From the NCBI RefSeq assembly GCF_000373765.1, contig NZ_KB892390.1, forward strand, positions 1 to 56,414: a stretch of 56,414 nt of DNA. Reading direction: 5' to 3'. A model generated the notes under the pieces. The model saw only the letters and a program-made list of their open reading frames with translations. It ran no database searches and was not told the origin of the DNA. The translations under genes and the position numbers were made by a program. This DNA comes from Legionella shakespearei DSM 23087. GTDB lineage: Bacteria; Pseudomonadota; Gammaproteobacteria; Legionellales; Legionellaceae. Below, one piece after another: positions 7,289 to 17,036 of this stretch (its first letter is position 1; each line of letters starts with the position of its first letter).

Positions 7289-8953
7289 TCAATGAGAACC
7301 GCTCCCTTTTATTTCAGGTGGATTGGTTGACGGATTCTCATCAGCTGTAATTTCAGTTGAGGGTGAAGCAGGTTTCTGAGGTAAACTAAAAAAACCATGC
7401 GTTCTTACAGTAGCCGGATGCTCTGCATCCTGCTCTATAGAGAGGTTAATTGCAGATAACAGTTCTGGATCCTCAACATGAAGAGAGCGAGCCAACCATG
7501 CTTTTTGCTGGTTAGTAAGGTATTCACAAATTTTATCGTAATCATCGGTAGTTTTTATCAATGCAGATAAATGCTCGATACGGCTTTCGATGAATGCCCC
7601 TGTTTGTTCGGAATTGAGTCGCCCCAGAATAACGCAATATTTTTCTATTGATCCTGTAACCTTTAAAAGACTTTCTCCCAACATGCCACACAACACATTG
7701 ATTTGTTTTGGCTCAAGATTGCGTAAAATACGCCTTAGATCATCTTGCGTATTTATTAAGCCAGATAATCTGTTTATTTCCTGAGGGATCTGAGTCATTT
7801 GTTCTGGAGCATAATCACGTAAAATCACCCCAAATTCAGCAGGTGTTTTTGCGCTATGTATGGCGTTAAAGAGATTAATCCCCAATCCGTGAAGATGGTT
7901 AAGAGTCGTTTCGAATGTTCCATAATTAAGGGGCTCTCTTATCATAACACGCGTGAGCATCTCCTGTTTGACTGTAGATTGCTCAGGATAAGTAAGGAAC
8001 ATTACATCATTAGCTACCGTGTGTAGAATACTTTTGCCCGTTTTTGATACCTGCTCTTTTGCTTCTTCCAGGCTCATAGGCTGTGCCAGACTCGTTTTGC
8101 GCAACTCACTAACAATAGCTTTGCGATGTTGTTCTGCGGTTCGCCCTGCCCTTTTTTGTTCTGGAGTCATCATGTCGACTACGGAATTAAAATAAGACGT
8201 TTTAAGAGTCGCTATTATTTGAATTGCTTGCTCCCCCATCGCGGTAATAATGGCTTGCTTTTGCTCTACACCGGTAAAATCCCAAATCTTGCGGAAATCG
8301 CCGGCACTCATTTTCTCTATGAGAGTAGGAGCCTTTTCCCGCATGATGGTAATAAAGTTTATGATTTGTTCAGGAGACAAATAAGGCAAGACGAGAGCCA
8401 CACTCACGGGTGCTACTATCTTTTGTGACAGCGTTTCCAATGACGGGAGTTTTCCTTGACCATTTATTTGTTCTAATAAAAACCGGATTATTGGATACCT
8501 GGCATTGGCGGCGGAGTATAGCCAAAATTGTTTTTGTTCCGATGGAGCGGCTCCGACACCTAACAGATATTTTACCACCTCGTATTTGCCATTCCGCGTT
8601 GCCAGAAATAAAGCAGTATATCCATCGTCATCTTTTTCCTCCAGGGAGGCTCCATTGTCCAGTAACCATTTGACGGCTTTAGTGCTCCCGTTTCCGGCTG
8701 CAAATAAAAGCGCAGTCTTTCCTGATACTCCTTTTTCGGCTAATGAGATTCCTTGTTGTTGAAGCCATTGAACGGTTTCAATATGCCCCGATTCAGCGGC
8801 AAACATCAATAAATTGCTGCCATTACTGGCTTTTGCATGGAGGCGTTCGGGTTGCTCAAGAATCTTGTTTTTTAATTCTACAAGATTTCCTTCAGCAGCT
8901 AATTTGAATATAGGCTCTTCTGTGTCGAAAGAAAACATGTGTTTTTTTTCCAT
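7289..8953 (-). CDS. Ankyrin-repeat protein, candidate Dot/Icm effector
   Basis: About 554 aa from the ATG at 8953; a TTG 63 bases upstream would extend it but has no better ribosome site. Residues 10-150 hold four or five ankyrin repeats (SNLLMFAAESGHIETVQWL, GKTALLFAAGNGSTKAVKWLL, GYTALFLATRNGKYEVVKYLL). The rest is largely alpha-helical with no recognised domain and contains repeated phrases of the type SPEQIINFI / EPKQINVLCG / NSEQTGAFI, suggesting degenerate helical repeats. The C-terminus is short, polar and disordered (NPSTNPPEIKGSGSH), compatible with a type IV secretion tail. No signal peptide. Ankyrin proteins are common Legionella effectors; secretion of this one is inference. Confidence 0.75.
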   Translation of the reverse strand: MEKKHMFSFDTEEPIFKLAAEGNLVELKNKILEQPERLHAKASNGSNLLMFAAESGHIETVQWLQQQGISLAEKGVSGKTALLFAAGNGSTKAVKWLLDNGASLEEKDDDGYTALFLATRNGKYEVVKYLLGVGAAPSEQKQFWLYSAANARYPIIRFLLEQINGQGKLPSLETLSQKIVAPVSVALVLPYLSPEQIINFITIMREKAPTLIEKMSAGDFRKIWDFTGVEQKQAIITAMGEQAIQIIATLKTSYFNSVVDMMTPEQKRAGRTAEQHRKAIVSELRKTSLAQPMSLEEAKEQVSKTGKSILHTVANDVMFLTYPEQSTVKQEMLTRVMIREPLNYGTFETTLNHLHGLGINLFNAIHSAKTPAEFGVILRDYAPEQMTQIPQEINRLSGLINTQDDLRRILRNLEPKQINVLCGMLGESLLKVTGSIEKYCVILGRLNSEQTGAFIESRIEHLSALIKTTDDYDKICEYLTNQQKAWLARSLHVEDPELLSAINLSIEQDAEHPATVRTHGFFSLPQKPASPSTEITADENPSTNPPEIKGSGSH

Positions 8954-9033
8954 CAAGTTATTTGACTTAATTGTATTCTTTATTTTATCGCAGATCAAAT
9001 TTTGACTGAACTGCAAAATAACAGGACAAATAT

Positions 9034-9150
9034 AAGCCTTGGCATGGTGCTAAGGCTTCGAGACAAGGCTACCGCCGCTCCGCAGCCCGAACGGATCGAG
9101 GGAAACACTGGCTCAAACAACTTTCTTATCCGAAACTCACGTTAAGTTAA
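9034..9150. repeat. Family I repeat, truncated copy
   Basis: Contains GGCATGGTGCTAAGGCTTCGAGAC and then CTTATCCGAAACTCACGTTAAGTTAA. Both are also found in the complete copy at 44489-44685. Its left arm is missing. It fills most of the gap between the ankyrin gene start and the end of the phosphodiesterase gene. Confidence 0.75.
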
Positions 9151-9189
9151 AGATGCAGAAGTATGCCTTAACGGGCTGCGACATCTCGT

Positions 9190-9969
9190 TCAACTCAGAT
9201 TTAATTGCCGCATATCCTGACAAACTGCCACTGCCTGGTTGGTGAAGATCCAGTTTATTTCCCTGTTTAATTCCCTGTATAAAGAGTTGCGTGAATTAAC
9301 AAATCCAACCCCGTACCGTTGATGGGCTGACTTTAATTCCGCTATTTTTTTATCGGTCAACAAGAGATAACTGCCCGTAACGCCACCATATCCTTCACTA
9401 ATACTTAAATTACAAAACTCCTGAACATTATTGGGTCCGGCAACCAACACTAATGAACTTTTGGGAAACAGTGACAAAGAACTGAAAAGTGGCACATCTA
9501 AAGCCAGCAAATGATAATCTTCTTCCGGTGTTAATTCACTCAAAGCCGCAGCCAAAGCTTTTTCATTAGCAAAAGGGGTCTTTAATTCAATAAACAAATG
9601 CATCACGCGACCGTACTGAGCAATGACTTCTGCAAGGGAGGGAATTCCTGGCTCAAGAGCCCTTAAATCAGAAAAACCGAGATCGGCAATAGCCACATCA
9701 TGCCCCCATAGGCGTTTTAAGGTGGGATCATGATTGACGACCAAAACAGAATCACGGGTAGCATGTATATCAAATTCAATTCCCCAGCAACCAGCATCCC
9801 GGGCGATGTTAAATGCCTGCAATGTATTTTCAATAATACCCCGCGCATTATTATGAGCACCTCTGTGGGCAATGATTCGTGCTGCTTTGATGGATGATGG
9901 GGAGGGCTTTTGCCTCGGCATTAACGCAAAATACCCATCAATCATTTTTTCCACTAATGAAAGCAGCAC
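9190..9969 (-). CDS. Glycerophosphodiester phosphodiesterase family protein
   Basis: Hydrolyses glycerophosphodiesters to glycerol-3-phosphate and an alcohol. The 259-aa protein has the GDPD signatures: HRG (H35, R36), ENT (47-49), EFDIH (E65, D67, H69) and NHD (H80, D81). These residues form the metal site and acid/base pair of the TIM barrel. I see no signal peptide, so it is probably cytoplasmic (UgpQ-like). The GTG at 9969 follows a GGGAA site; an ATG at 9945 is an alternative. Divergent from the malic enzyme gene. The C-terminal half is more divergent than the N-terminal half, but the family is clear. Confidence 0.88.
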   Translation of the reverse strand: MLLSLVEKMIDGYFALMPRQKPSPSSIKAARIIAHRGAHNNARGIIENTLQAFNIARDAGCWGIEFDIHATRDSVLVVNHDPTLKRLWGHDVAIADLGFSDLRALEPGIPSLAEVIAQYGRVMHLFIELKTPFANEKALAAALSELTPEEDYHLLALDVPLFSSLSLFPKSSLVLVAGPNNVQEFCNLSISEGYGGVTGSYLLLTDKKIAELKSAHQRYGVGFVNSRNSLYRELNREINWIFTNQAVAVCQDMRQLNLS

Positions 9970-10124
9970 GATAAATTCCCATTCGGATGCATTTAAAATT
10001 TATTCTAAGCTGGCCAGGAAGAAAAGGCAAAAAACGGGGTAAGCCCACAAAACCTATAAAAATCAACTACACTAGAAATAAACCAAATTCAAAGACCATA
10101 AAAAATCATCTCGGGGAGCACGCA

Positions 10125-11792
10125 ATGACGGTAAAAATAACACAAAAGGGAAAGACGTTGTTAAGAGATTCTTTGCTCAATAAAGGTACTGCTTTTACCA
10201 GTGAGGAAAGAGACAGTTTTGAATTACATGGTTTATTGCCCCCGGCTGTAGAAACGCTGGCCGAACAAGTCATCCGCTGCCAGGATGCCTACAGTGCCAA
10301 AGAAACCCCTCTGGAAAAACACATTTATTTACGTGCTTTGCAAGACAGGAATGAGGTTCTTTTTTACCGTTTTATCATTGAAAATCTGGAAGGGGTAATG
10401 CCGATTATTTACACACCGGTAGTAGGACAGGCCTGCGAGCAATTTTCCCATATTTACCGACAGCCCCGTGGTTTATTTTTAAGTTATCCTGAAAAGGATA
10501 AAATGGACAGCATTATCGAGTACCTGGCATTAACCCGTAAAATTAGCGTCATAGTAGTTACAGATGGCGAGCGTATTCTGGGCTTGGGCGATCAGGGAGC
10601 CGGAGGTCTTGGTATCCCCATTGGCAAATTGTCCTTGTACACCAGTTGCGGTGGCATTCCTCCTGCAGAAACCTTACCCATCATATTGGATGTTGGAACC
10701 AATAACCAGGAACGCCTGAGCGATCCGGAATACATAGGCTGGAGACATCCCCGGATATCTGGAAAGGATTATGATGATTTTGTGGATCACTTTGTTCAAA
10801 GCATAAAAAAACACATGCCTGATGTTTTATTACAATTTGAAGACTTTGCCCAGCAGCATGCTTATCCTTTGCTGGAACGTTATAAAGATCAATTGTGTAC
10901 CTTTAATGATGACATTCAGGGAACAGCCGCAGTAGCGGTATCCGTTATTGTTGCTGCAACGAAAGTGTCTGGTGTTCCTTTAAAAGATCAACGCATTGCT
11001 TTATTGGGAGCTGGTTCTGCGGGCTGTGGTATTAGCGAACAATTAGTGCACGCTATGATGAATCAGGGGCTTAGCGAGAGAGAAGCCAGATCGCGCTTTT
11101 ATCTGGTGGACAGACAAGGTTTATTACATAATGGCATGAATAATTTGTTGCCATTCCAAAAGGGCTTAGCTCAGGAAAAGGACTCGCTAATCAACTGGAA
11201 GCTGGAACACCCGGACACCATAAGCCTTTTGGATGTGGTGAACAATGCCCAGCCAACCATTCTTCTGGGGGTTTCAGGACAACCCAACCAGTTTAACGAA
11301 ACGATTGTGAAAACCATGGCCAGCTATTGCGAAACACCCATTATTTTCCCATTGTCTAACCCAACCTCCCGCGCGGAAGCAATTCCAGCAGACTTATTAA
11401 AATGGACTAATGGAACAGCCTTGATTGCTACAGGCAGCCCTTTTGATGCAGTTTCAATTAACGGCCGCAGCATAGAGATTGCCCAATGCAATAACTCTTA
11501 TATTTTTCCAGGGATTGGCCTGGCCGTTGTTGCAGGCAAGGCCAAAAGGGTCACTGATGAAATGATGATGGCCGCAGCAATGGCTCTAAGTGAATTGGCG
11601 CCTGCTGTAAAAACAGGTGAAGGACGTTTGCTTCCCGAGTTATCCACCATCAGAGACGTCAGCAAACATATAGCTAAGGCAGTCATCGCCATGGGCATTA
11701 AAGAAGGGCATATCAATCCCATGTCGGAAAGTGAAATCAGTGCTGCGGTAGAAGAAACCATGTGGATACCGCAGTATGAGAAATATGTGTAG
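10125..11792 (+). CDS. maeA: NAD-dependent malic enzyme
   Basis: Oxidatively decarboxylates malate to pyruvate, linking the citric acid cycle to pyruvate. The 555-aa length matches the long E. coli MaeA/SfcA form and not the MaeB fusion. Recognisable motifs are YTPVVGQACEQF, the catalytic stretch DGERILGLGDQG, the metal-binding segment FNDDIQGTAA and a Rossmann loop LGAGSAGCG. The start ATG at 10125 follows a strong GGGGAG site; an upstream in-frame extension has no family resemblance. Legionella lives mainly on amino acids, so a malate-to-pyruvate route fits; that is inference. A B repeat follows the stop. Confidence 0.93.
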   Translation: MTVKITQKGKTLLRDSLLNKGTAFTSEERDSFELHGLLPPAVETLAEQVIRCQDAYSAKETPLEKHIYLRALQDRNEVLFYRFIIENLEGVMPIIYTPVVGQACEQFSHIYRQPRGLFLSYPEKDKMDSIIEYLALTRKISVIVVTDGERILGLGDQGAGGLGIPIGKLSLYTSCGGIPPAETLPIILDVGTNNQERLSDPEYIGWRHPRISGKDYDDFVDHFVQSIKKHMPDVLLQFEDFAQQHAYPLLERYKDQLCTFNDDIQGTAAVAVSVIVAATKVSGVPLKDQRIALLGAGSAGCGISEQLVHAMMNQGLSEREARSRFYLVDRQGLLHNGMNNLLPFQKGLAQEKDSLINWKLEHPDTISLLDVVNNAQPTILLGVSGQPNQFNETIVKTMASYCETPIIFPLSNPTSRAEAIPADLLKWTNGTALIATGSPFDAVSINGRSIEIAQCNNSYIFPGIGLAVVAGKAKRVTDEMMMAAAMALSELAPAVKTGEGRLLPELSTIRDVSKHIAKAVIAMGIKEGHINPMSESEISAAVEETMWIPQYEKYV

Positions 11793-11798
11793 GTAACA

Positions 11799-11829
11799 GT
11801 AGCCCGTATTAGCGGAGCGTAATACGGGT
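11799..11829. repeat. Family B palindromic repeat, minimal hairpin
   Basis: GTAGCCCGTATTAGCGGAGCGTAATACGGG forms a hairpin with arms CCCGTATTA/TAATACGGG, seven bases after the malic enzyme stop. Possibly a transcription stop or an RNA-stabilising stem. Confidence 0.75.
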
Positions 11830-11877
11830 TTAAATGACAACCAATCCCCACCTTTCCTGGAGGCAATGCCAGGTACT

Positions 11878-11910
11878 CCGTCGTCCCGCGGACAAGCCGC
11901 GGGACGACGG
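11878..11910. repeat. Family E palindromic core, minimal copy
   Basis: A perfect inverted repeat built of CCGTCGTCCCGCGG and its complement around ACAAG. It is the central stem of the E elements at 5089 and 44697, without the CACTGCC ends. It lies between the malic enzyme gene and the Sua5-like gene. Confidence 0.7.
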
Positions 11911-12014
11911 AACTCCTCTGATACAGCTACAATATCGTGTCACTCTATTCCAAAACAGCCTGAATTATGTAAAAATAATGGTAATTTTTTATACTTCTTG
12001 CCGGCTTGTTTTAT

Positions 12015-12983
12015 ATGTCCCTTATTACCACCAATCTTAATCGGGCAGTTCTTGATTTAAAAGACGGAAAACCCGTTGCCATCCCAACAGAAACTGTTTA
12101 TGGATTAGCCGCGCCCATTAATAAAGACAAAGCCATTAAAGCCGTTTTCGCTATGAAAAACAGACCCTTGAATCATCCACTGATTGTACATATCGCAGAA
12201 GATTGGGATCTGAATGAATTGGCTGAAGATGTTCCTGCATATGCCCAACTGCTTATTAAAAAATTTTGGCCAGGGCCTTTGACTTTGATATTCCGCTGCA
12301 AGGAAAATCAGATTAACCCCCTGATTACTGGCGGCCAATCTACCATAGCAGTAAGATGCCCGGCTCACCCCGTAGCCCAAAAACTGTTACACCAACTCGA
12401 CATACCGGTTGTTGCTCCATCGGCTAATCCCTTTGGCAAAATAAGCCCGACCACAGCCCAGCATGTAAAGCAGTCCTTCCCCGATAAGGAATTATTGATT
12501 TTAGATGGTGGGCGATGCACTGTAGGGATTGAATCAACTATAGTTGATGCAACAAACCCCGCAGGCTATAGAATTTTACGTCATGGCATGATTGATGAAA
12601 AAGCCATTGCCAAGGTCATTTCAACCCAGCATTTAACCAAAGATGGTAATACCATCCGCGTCCCCGGCAAGTTGGATCACCATTACCAACCGCAAAAGAA
12701 TCTGTATTATTTTGACCGTTATGAAACATTGGCGAATTTTTGCAACAAGAGGGATGGTGATGTGTACGTTATAGCCAGCCAGCAACCGTCAAGCGTGGAT
12801 GAAAAAAACTTTCATCTTCTTACCAAAACCCCTGAAAAGGCAGCTTACGATTTATATTATCAACTGCGGGAAGGGGATGCTTCCAATGCAATGTGTATAG
12901 CAATAGAGCTTCCCCCCGCTGAAAGCAAATGGGAAGGTGTCAGGGAACGTATTTTAAAAGCAGGATATCCTTATTCTACTTAA
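12015..12983 (+). CDS. L-threonylcarbamoyladenylate synthase, Sua5/TsaC family
   Basis: Makes threonylcarbamoyl-AMP from threonine, bicarbonate and ATP, the first step of the t6A modification at tRNA position 37. The 322-aa protein is the long Sua5 form. An N-terminal YrdC domain (PTETVYGLAAP, KNRPLNHPLIVHI, FWPGPLTLIF, VAPSANPFGKISPT, TVGIESTIVD) covers about residues 1-200. A C-terminal Sua5 domain follows after the linker PGKLDHHYQP. The ATG at 12015 is preferred over an upstream TTG. A tRNA gene follows 47 bases downstream under its own promoter. Confidence 0.92.
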   Translation: MSLITTNLNRAVLDLKDGKPVAIPTETVYGLAAPINKDKAIKAVFAMKNRPLNHPLIVHIAEDWDLNELAEDVPAYAQLLIKKFWPGPLTLIFRCKENQINPLITGGQSTIAVRCPAHPVAQKLLHQLDIPVVAPSANPFGKISPTTAQHVKQSFPDKELLILDGGRCTVGIESTIVDATNPAGYRILRHGMIDEKAIAKVISTQHLTKDGNTIRVPGKLDHHYQPQKNLYYFDRYETLANFCNKRDGDVYVIASQQPSSVDEKNFHLLTKTPEKAAYDLYYQLREGDASNAMCIAIELPPAESKWEGVRERILKAGYPYST

Positions 12984-12991
12984 AAAATTGG

Positions 12992-13020
12992 TTGACATAT
13001 TCACATAATTTGCGTAACTT
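12992..13020 (+). promoter_or_regulatory. Sigma-70 promoter of tRNA-Leu
   Basis: Consensus -35 TTGACA, an exact 17-base spacer, then TAACTT, ending ten bases before the mature tRNA start. One of the best promoter matches in the window. Confidence 0.8.
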
Positions 13021-13030
13021 ACCTGCCTAT

Positions 13031-13117
13031 GCCGAGGTGGTGGAATTGGTAGACACGCTAGCTTCAGGTGCTAGTGGGGGTGACCCCGTGGAGGTTCGAG
13101 TCCTCTTCTCGGTACCA
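13031..13117 (+). tRNA. tRNA-Leu, anticodon CAG
   Basis: An 87-base class II tRNA including an encoded CCA end. The acceptor stem pairs GCCGAGG with the CTCGGT strand. The D-arm includes TGGTAGACACG. The anticodon stem CTAGC/GCTAG holds the loop TTCAGGT with anticodon CAG. A variable arm (GGGGGTGACCCC region) and a T-arm with GGTTCGAGTCC follow. The long variable arm and anticodon identify leucine. It reads CUG codons. Confidence 0.97.
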
Positions 13118-13220
13118 TTAATTACATTTCTTGATAAATCATTAAAGCCTGCACGATAAATTAAATTTCTTCTTATTTTTCAATAGTTGTCATGTCGTCC
13201 CCGGATCTATGTCGCCCTCC

Positions 13221-13333
13221 GATCCACGTCGTCCTGAGCGCGTCTTTTGGCGCGAAGGATCTCCTGAAAGCGGCATGGTGCCAGTATTTGGAGATCCTTC
13301 GCGCCAAAAGACGCGCTCAGGACGACGTAGATC
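13221..13333. repeat. Family C long palindromic repeat
   Basis: An inverted repeat of about 113 bases. GATCCACGTCGTCCTGAGCG opens it and GACGACGTAGATC closes it, with GCGTCTTTTGGCGCGAAGG and its complement inside and the loop region AAAGCGGCATGGTGCCAGT. It lies after tRNA-Leu and before the end of psd. Several spurious frames cross it on both strands. Confidence 0.88.
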
Positions 13334-13388
13334 TGGGGATGAACGTGGAGCCGGGGACGAACCTGGAGCCGAGAATGTCATAACAGCA

Positions 13389-14240
13389 TTATTTAACGTC
13401 ACCAAGAGCCTGGCCAAACCGAATGGCACTTCCTGCCTCCAAAGACGGATTCCAGTGAACTTTTTCCCCATTGGCGAACATTAAAACCACAGTTGAGCCC
13501 AGCTTAAAATAGCCCATTTCATCGCCTTGGGAGAATGAAGTATTAAATGTGGCCTGGGCGTAGTCGAAACTGATTTTCTTCTTTTCCCGCTTTATATCAC
13601 CATGCCAACTGGTGCCTATGGCGCCGACTATGGTTGCTCCTACCATAACCATCACCATAGGACCAACATTAGTATCAAAAAATACTGCGAGACGTTCATT
13701 GCGGGCGAAGAGGCGGGGAACTACTCGTGCAGTAGTGGGTTGCACAGAAAATAAGGCGCCGGGAATGTAGGTCATAGAAACCAGTTTGGCATCCAGAGGG
13801 ATGTGTACGCGATGATAATCTTTAGGCGACAAATATAAAGTAGCGAATTTCCCGTCAATGTATTGTCTGGCAACGTCTTCTTCACAAGCCAGGAACTCTT
13901 GAACAGAATAGAATTTCCCTTTAGCCTGAATTAACTGCCCATCCTTGATGGCGCCAATTTCACTCACGCAACCATCAACAGGAGAAACAATATCCGCTTG
14001 CGCCAAAGGGCGGCATTCCGGTTTTAAATGACGAATAAAAAAATCATTAAAGCTGGCATAAGACGCAGGATCTTCAACCAGGGCCTCGGCCATATTCACC
14101 TGATATTTATTGATAAAACGTTGAATTATATAATTCTTTACTCGGTTGTTTTTAACATTAGCCAGGCAACCAGCGAGTGTGGTCATTTTATGTTGCGGTA
14201 TCATGTATTGCGGCGCGGTTTTTAATAAATCAAAAGACAT
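13389..14240 (-). CDS. psd: Phosphatidylserine decarboxylase proenzyme
   Basis: Converts phosphatidylserine to phosphatidylethanolamine at the inner membrane. The 283-aa proenzyme has the self-cleavage motif LGST near residue 250, where cleavage before serine creates the pyruvoyl group on the alpha chain. The [11 protein letters not shown] segment near residue 143 and SPVDG (about 85) are typical. Length matches E. coli Psd-type enzymes. It reads leftward, tail to tail with the tRNA gene and C repeat. A family B hairpin precedes it. Legionella membranes also contain phosphatidylcholine derived partly from PE, so psd has pathway relevance. Confidence 0.95.
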   Translation of the reverse strand: MSFDLLKTAPQYMIPQHKMTTLAGCLANVKNNRVKNYIIQRFINKYQVNMAEALVEDPASYASFNDFFIRHLKPECRPLAQADIVSPVDGCVSEIGAIKDGQLIQAKGKFYSVQEFLACEEDVARQYIDGKFATLYLSPKDYHRVHIPLDAKLVSMTYIPGALFSVQPTTARVVPRLFARNERLAVFFDTNVGPMVMVMVGATIVGAIGTSWHGDIKREKKKISFDYAQATFNTSFSQGDEMGYFKLGSTVVLMFANGEKVHWNPSLEAGSAIRFGQALGDVK

Positions 14241-14333
14241 CCCACGTACTCATTTATTTGAAAATAGAATCATAACCTAATGTAATAGTGATTGTCACAA
14301 AAAGATAATGGTTGGGATACAACTGACAATGTT

Positions 14334-14367
14334 GATCCCGTATTACGCTTCGCTAATACGGGCTACA
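14334..14367. repeat. Family B palindromic repeat, minimal hairpin
   Basis: GATCCCGTATTACGCTTCGC then TAATACGGGCTAC forms a hairpin 14 bases beyond the stop of the MavQ-like gene (leftward). It is placed where a terminator would be expected. Confidence 0.75.
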
Positions 14368-14381
14368 ATCTTGATGATGAA

Positions 14382-17036
14382 TTAAAGCGCGCCGACCGAC
14401 ATGGCTGAACTGTTGGTAGCATGAACATCCTGTTTGTGTGATGGAGCTACGGCATGGGTTTTTAAGCCATCAAAATAAAAGGCTTTATGCTCTGTGGCAT
14501 TATATTTCAAAATCAGTTTGTTCCCGGGTATTTGTTGTTTCTCAGCATTTTTACTGATGTTCGCTTTCATTGCAGTAATAATATTATTAAATAAAATACC
14601 GTTTAGAGTAGAGGTATCCGCACCTTTGAGAAAGGTCAGGGCAACTGCTTTGGATTGACCTGAATTGCTGCAATAGCCTTCAACCTCAGTCCTTCTGGAA
14701 CCATTACCCCACCATCCACTTAATACGCTTAATCCGGCTTCATACTCTTTTAAAGAATCCTGCATTATCTTCTTAAATGACTTACTGTCCAGTGAGTCAA
14801 TCCACTGATACATGGTCTGATAAAATAATTTCATCCCTTCCGGACTAAACAGATGAGTAAAACGACTGTCGTATTTAGCGAAATTTACTGCCGATTTGGT
14901 GAATATCGCAATATCCTTGGTAAAGGTACCTTCACGAACCGCGTTGCGGACACTAAGCAATGGATAAGTTTGCAGCATATGTGGCGTAAGATGCTGGATA
15001 AGCAGCGTATTTAATGCGCCCGTATCCTCATTACCAGAGCTTAATATATAAGCAAGTCGATTGTCCCCACTATCGTTCATACTTGCCAATAAGAAATCTT
15101 TAACCGGTTGGGTTCTATGGCGAGCGGTTAATAATCCGGGAACTATCGGGGCGTAATGTTTGTCGATGATGTCGTTAATGTATTGGCTTAAATCTTCAGG
15201 AGCAAGACTCTTTGCCCAAAGGAATAAGAAATCATTGAACTTTTTAATTTCCTCATCGTGAGTGTGCGGCAGTACGTCTTTAGTCGCAACCGTTTTCACC
15301 GCATCCTGCATCAACTCATCTGTAGTGGTTAAATGAAGCTTGAAATTAACTTGTTCGGTAATTAATTTTAATCGGGAAGCAATGACGTTAAACACACTGG
15401 CATGGGTGCTGGTATGAGCCAGGCTTTGACGAATTTTTAAATTATAATTTGAATAAAGTTGAGTCAGTTGATCAGAAAAGAGCAGGTTATCCTCTTCAGT
15501 TAAATCTCTTCGCTCTTTACTGTAATAAGCTTTAACCACATCATGGAATTTACTTGTAAATTCAACAAGAAGCAGCAAAGCCTCACGCAATTTACTGTCT
15601 TTATCCACATTAATTAAAGGAAGCACCTCCTCCAGTGACAATTCTGGCATGATACCAAATAACTCCCAGGCACTGGTTAAACTGTCATCGGTAATTTTCT
15701 TACATTCTATCTCGATTATATCTTGCTTCGAAGAAGAAACCTGGCAAAGCAATTCATTGGTCAAACGATATGTTTGATGTAACAAATCTCTGACACTTGG
15801 AGCATAAGCATCCCGCCATACCTGATGATAGCGCTTTTGCAGCTCAACCGGATCGTATTGCGCCGTTTTATCTTCTTTACTGTACAAAGTCGCATTTTGT
15901 TCTTTTGCCCAGGAGAGGATGTCTCTGTAAAATGAGGGCTTGTGATACAGCATAGAACTGGTGGCAGACAAAGGAACTCCGTAACCATTATTTTCACAAC
16001 CCATATAAAACACTACGACACGATATAAATTATCATAATGCTTTTGATATACATCCATCATGAAATCAATAAAGGGTTTTATATTGGTTTGCTCATTACA
16101 TAACTGAGGAAATTCCGTTTCGTATTTAATGCGCAAATTTACATCTGTATTATCCAGAGAGGTATAATTCAAGGTCATGTCGCCGAACAGATCGTACAAA
16201 CGTTTTCTTACCATGTCAGGATGAAACGTAAGTAGTGCGCTTAATGCTGCGGCGAATTTTTGCTCATGGGCCTCCTGCTCATGAGCTAACTGCTCAAATT
16301 GGGAGGGATCCGCATAACTTTTGGGAAGAACCTGCATTAAAAGTTGTGAGGGAATAACTCCTGGCAAGGTTTCCTGTCCTGGATGTCTGAAAGTAGCCCA
16401 GTGGTAAGGCTTGGAGTCCTTAACCCTGGGGAAAGCTTCCCAATCAGCAACAGTCAGTTCCACTCTCTTTTTAGGAACGCCAATAATAGGCCGGGGTTCT
16501 TTCATATGGATCGTAAACCAATACAGAAACATATCGAAATCTATATCCGCAGACTCATCCTCGTCCTCTTTAAATCCCACATTATGAGGATGAGGATCGT
16601 CATCATCAAGAAACCATCTGCCGAAAAGGATTTTTATAAACTTTTTTCTAAGCAGGGTCTTAGTGCTGGGTATGACTCTTTCTTTTGTGACCGGATCAAC
16701 AGGAACGGGCTCACTGGAATAATTAAAGGGCTTAAAGCCATCAATGGCAATGGACAAGGTGCCGACCAGCCTGTCATTATCATCAAAGACCAATCGCTCT
16801 TCAGCTGAGTTTTTACCTTGGAATAATCGTTTGAATAAAGAAACAGCAACGCTGATTTTTGCCAGTAGTTCAGGATAATGATGTTTGGGATCGAGTTTTT
16901 TAAAAAAAGCAGAGACCGGAACATTATTCTCAATGAATGTCACTCGATAAATTTGGTGAGAGCCATCATTAACTGCAGATCCGGCAGTTAATAATTGTAA
17001 TTGACTTTCCCTAAGTGCTTTCTTGGGCAACCCCAT
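14382..17036 (-). CDS. mavQ: MavQ-like phosphoinositide 3-kinase effector
   Basis: 884 aa. I recognise this as the Legionella effector MavQ (Lpg2975 in L. pneumophila), reported to phosphorylate phosphatidylinositol at position 3 and to work with a partner PI kinase/phosphatase network on the vacuole membrane. The N-terminal kinase-like domain shows a lysine candidate in FFKKLDP (K46/K47), the catalytic-loop-like DDDDPHPHN (144-152, including D147, H151 and N152) and a metal-binding ADIDFD (163-168, with D166). The remainder is helical with no recognised enzyme motif. There is no signal peptide. The ATG at 17036 follows AAGGGA. Function is by family recognition; secretion is established only for the L. 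pneumophila protein. Confidence 0.87.
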   Translation of the reverse strand: MGLPKKALRESQLQLLTAGSAVNDGSHQIYRVTFIENNVPVSAFFKKLDPKHHYPELLAKISVAVSLFKRLFQGKNSAEERLVFDDNDRLVGTLSIAIDGFKPFNYSSEPVPVDPVTKERVIPSTKTLLRKKFIKILFGRWFLDDDDPHPHNVGFKEDEDESADIDFDMFLYWFTIHMKEPRPIIGVPKKRVELTVADWEAFPRVKDSKPYHWATFRHPGQETLPGVIPSQLLMQVLPKSYADPSQFEQLAHEQEAHEQKFAAALSALLTFHPDMVRKRLYDLFGDMTLNYTSLDNTDVNLRIKYETEFPQLCNEQTNIKPFIDFMMDVYQKHYDNLYRVVVFYMGCENNGYGVPLSATSSMLYHKPSFYRDILSWAKEQNATLYSKEDKTAQYDPVELQKRYHQVWRDAYAPSVRDLLHQTYRLTNELLCQVSSSKQDIIEIECKKITDDSLTSAWELFGIMPELSLEEVLPLINVDKDSKLREALLLLVEFTSKFHDVVKAYYSKERRDLTEEDNLLFSDQLTQLYSNYNLKIRQSLAHTSTHASVFNVIASRLKLITEQVNFKLHLTTTDELMQDAVKTVATKDVLPHTHDEEIKKFNDFLFLWAKSLAPEDLSQYINDIIDKHYAPIVPGLLTARHRTQPVKDFLLASMNDSGDNRLAYILSSGNEDTGALNTLLIQHLTPHMLQTYPLLSVRNAVREGTFTKDIAIFTKSAVNFAKYDSRFTHLFSPEGMKLFYQTMYQWIDSLDSKSFKKIMQDSLKEYEAGLSVLSGWWGNGSRRTEVEGYCSNSGQSKAVALTFLKGADTSTLNGILFNNIITAMKANISKNAEKQQIPGNKLILKYNATEHKAFYFDGLKTHAVAPSHKQDVHATNSSAMSVGAL

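Noticed and set aside
13190..13484. Frames on both strands across the family C repeat (also at 20204-20470, 24299-24598 and 56178-56378)
   Set aside because: They translate the palindrome itself, giving the same low-complexity phrase (SFGAKDLLKAAW / PERVFWREGSP) at each copy; explained by the repeat.
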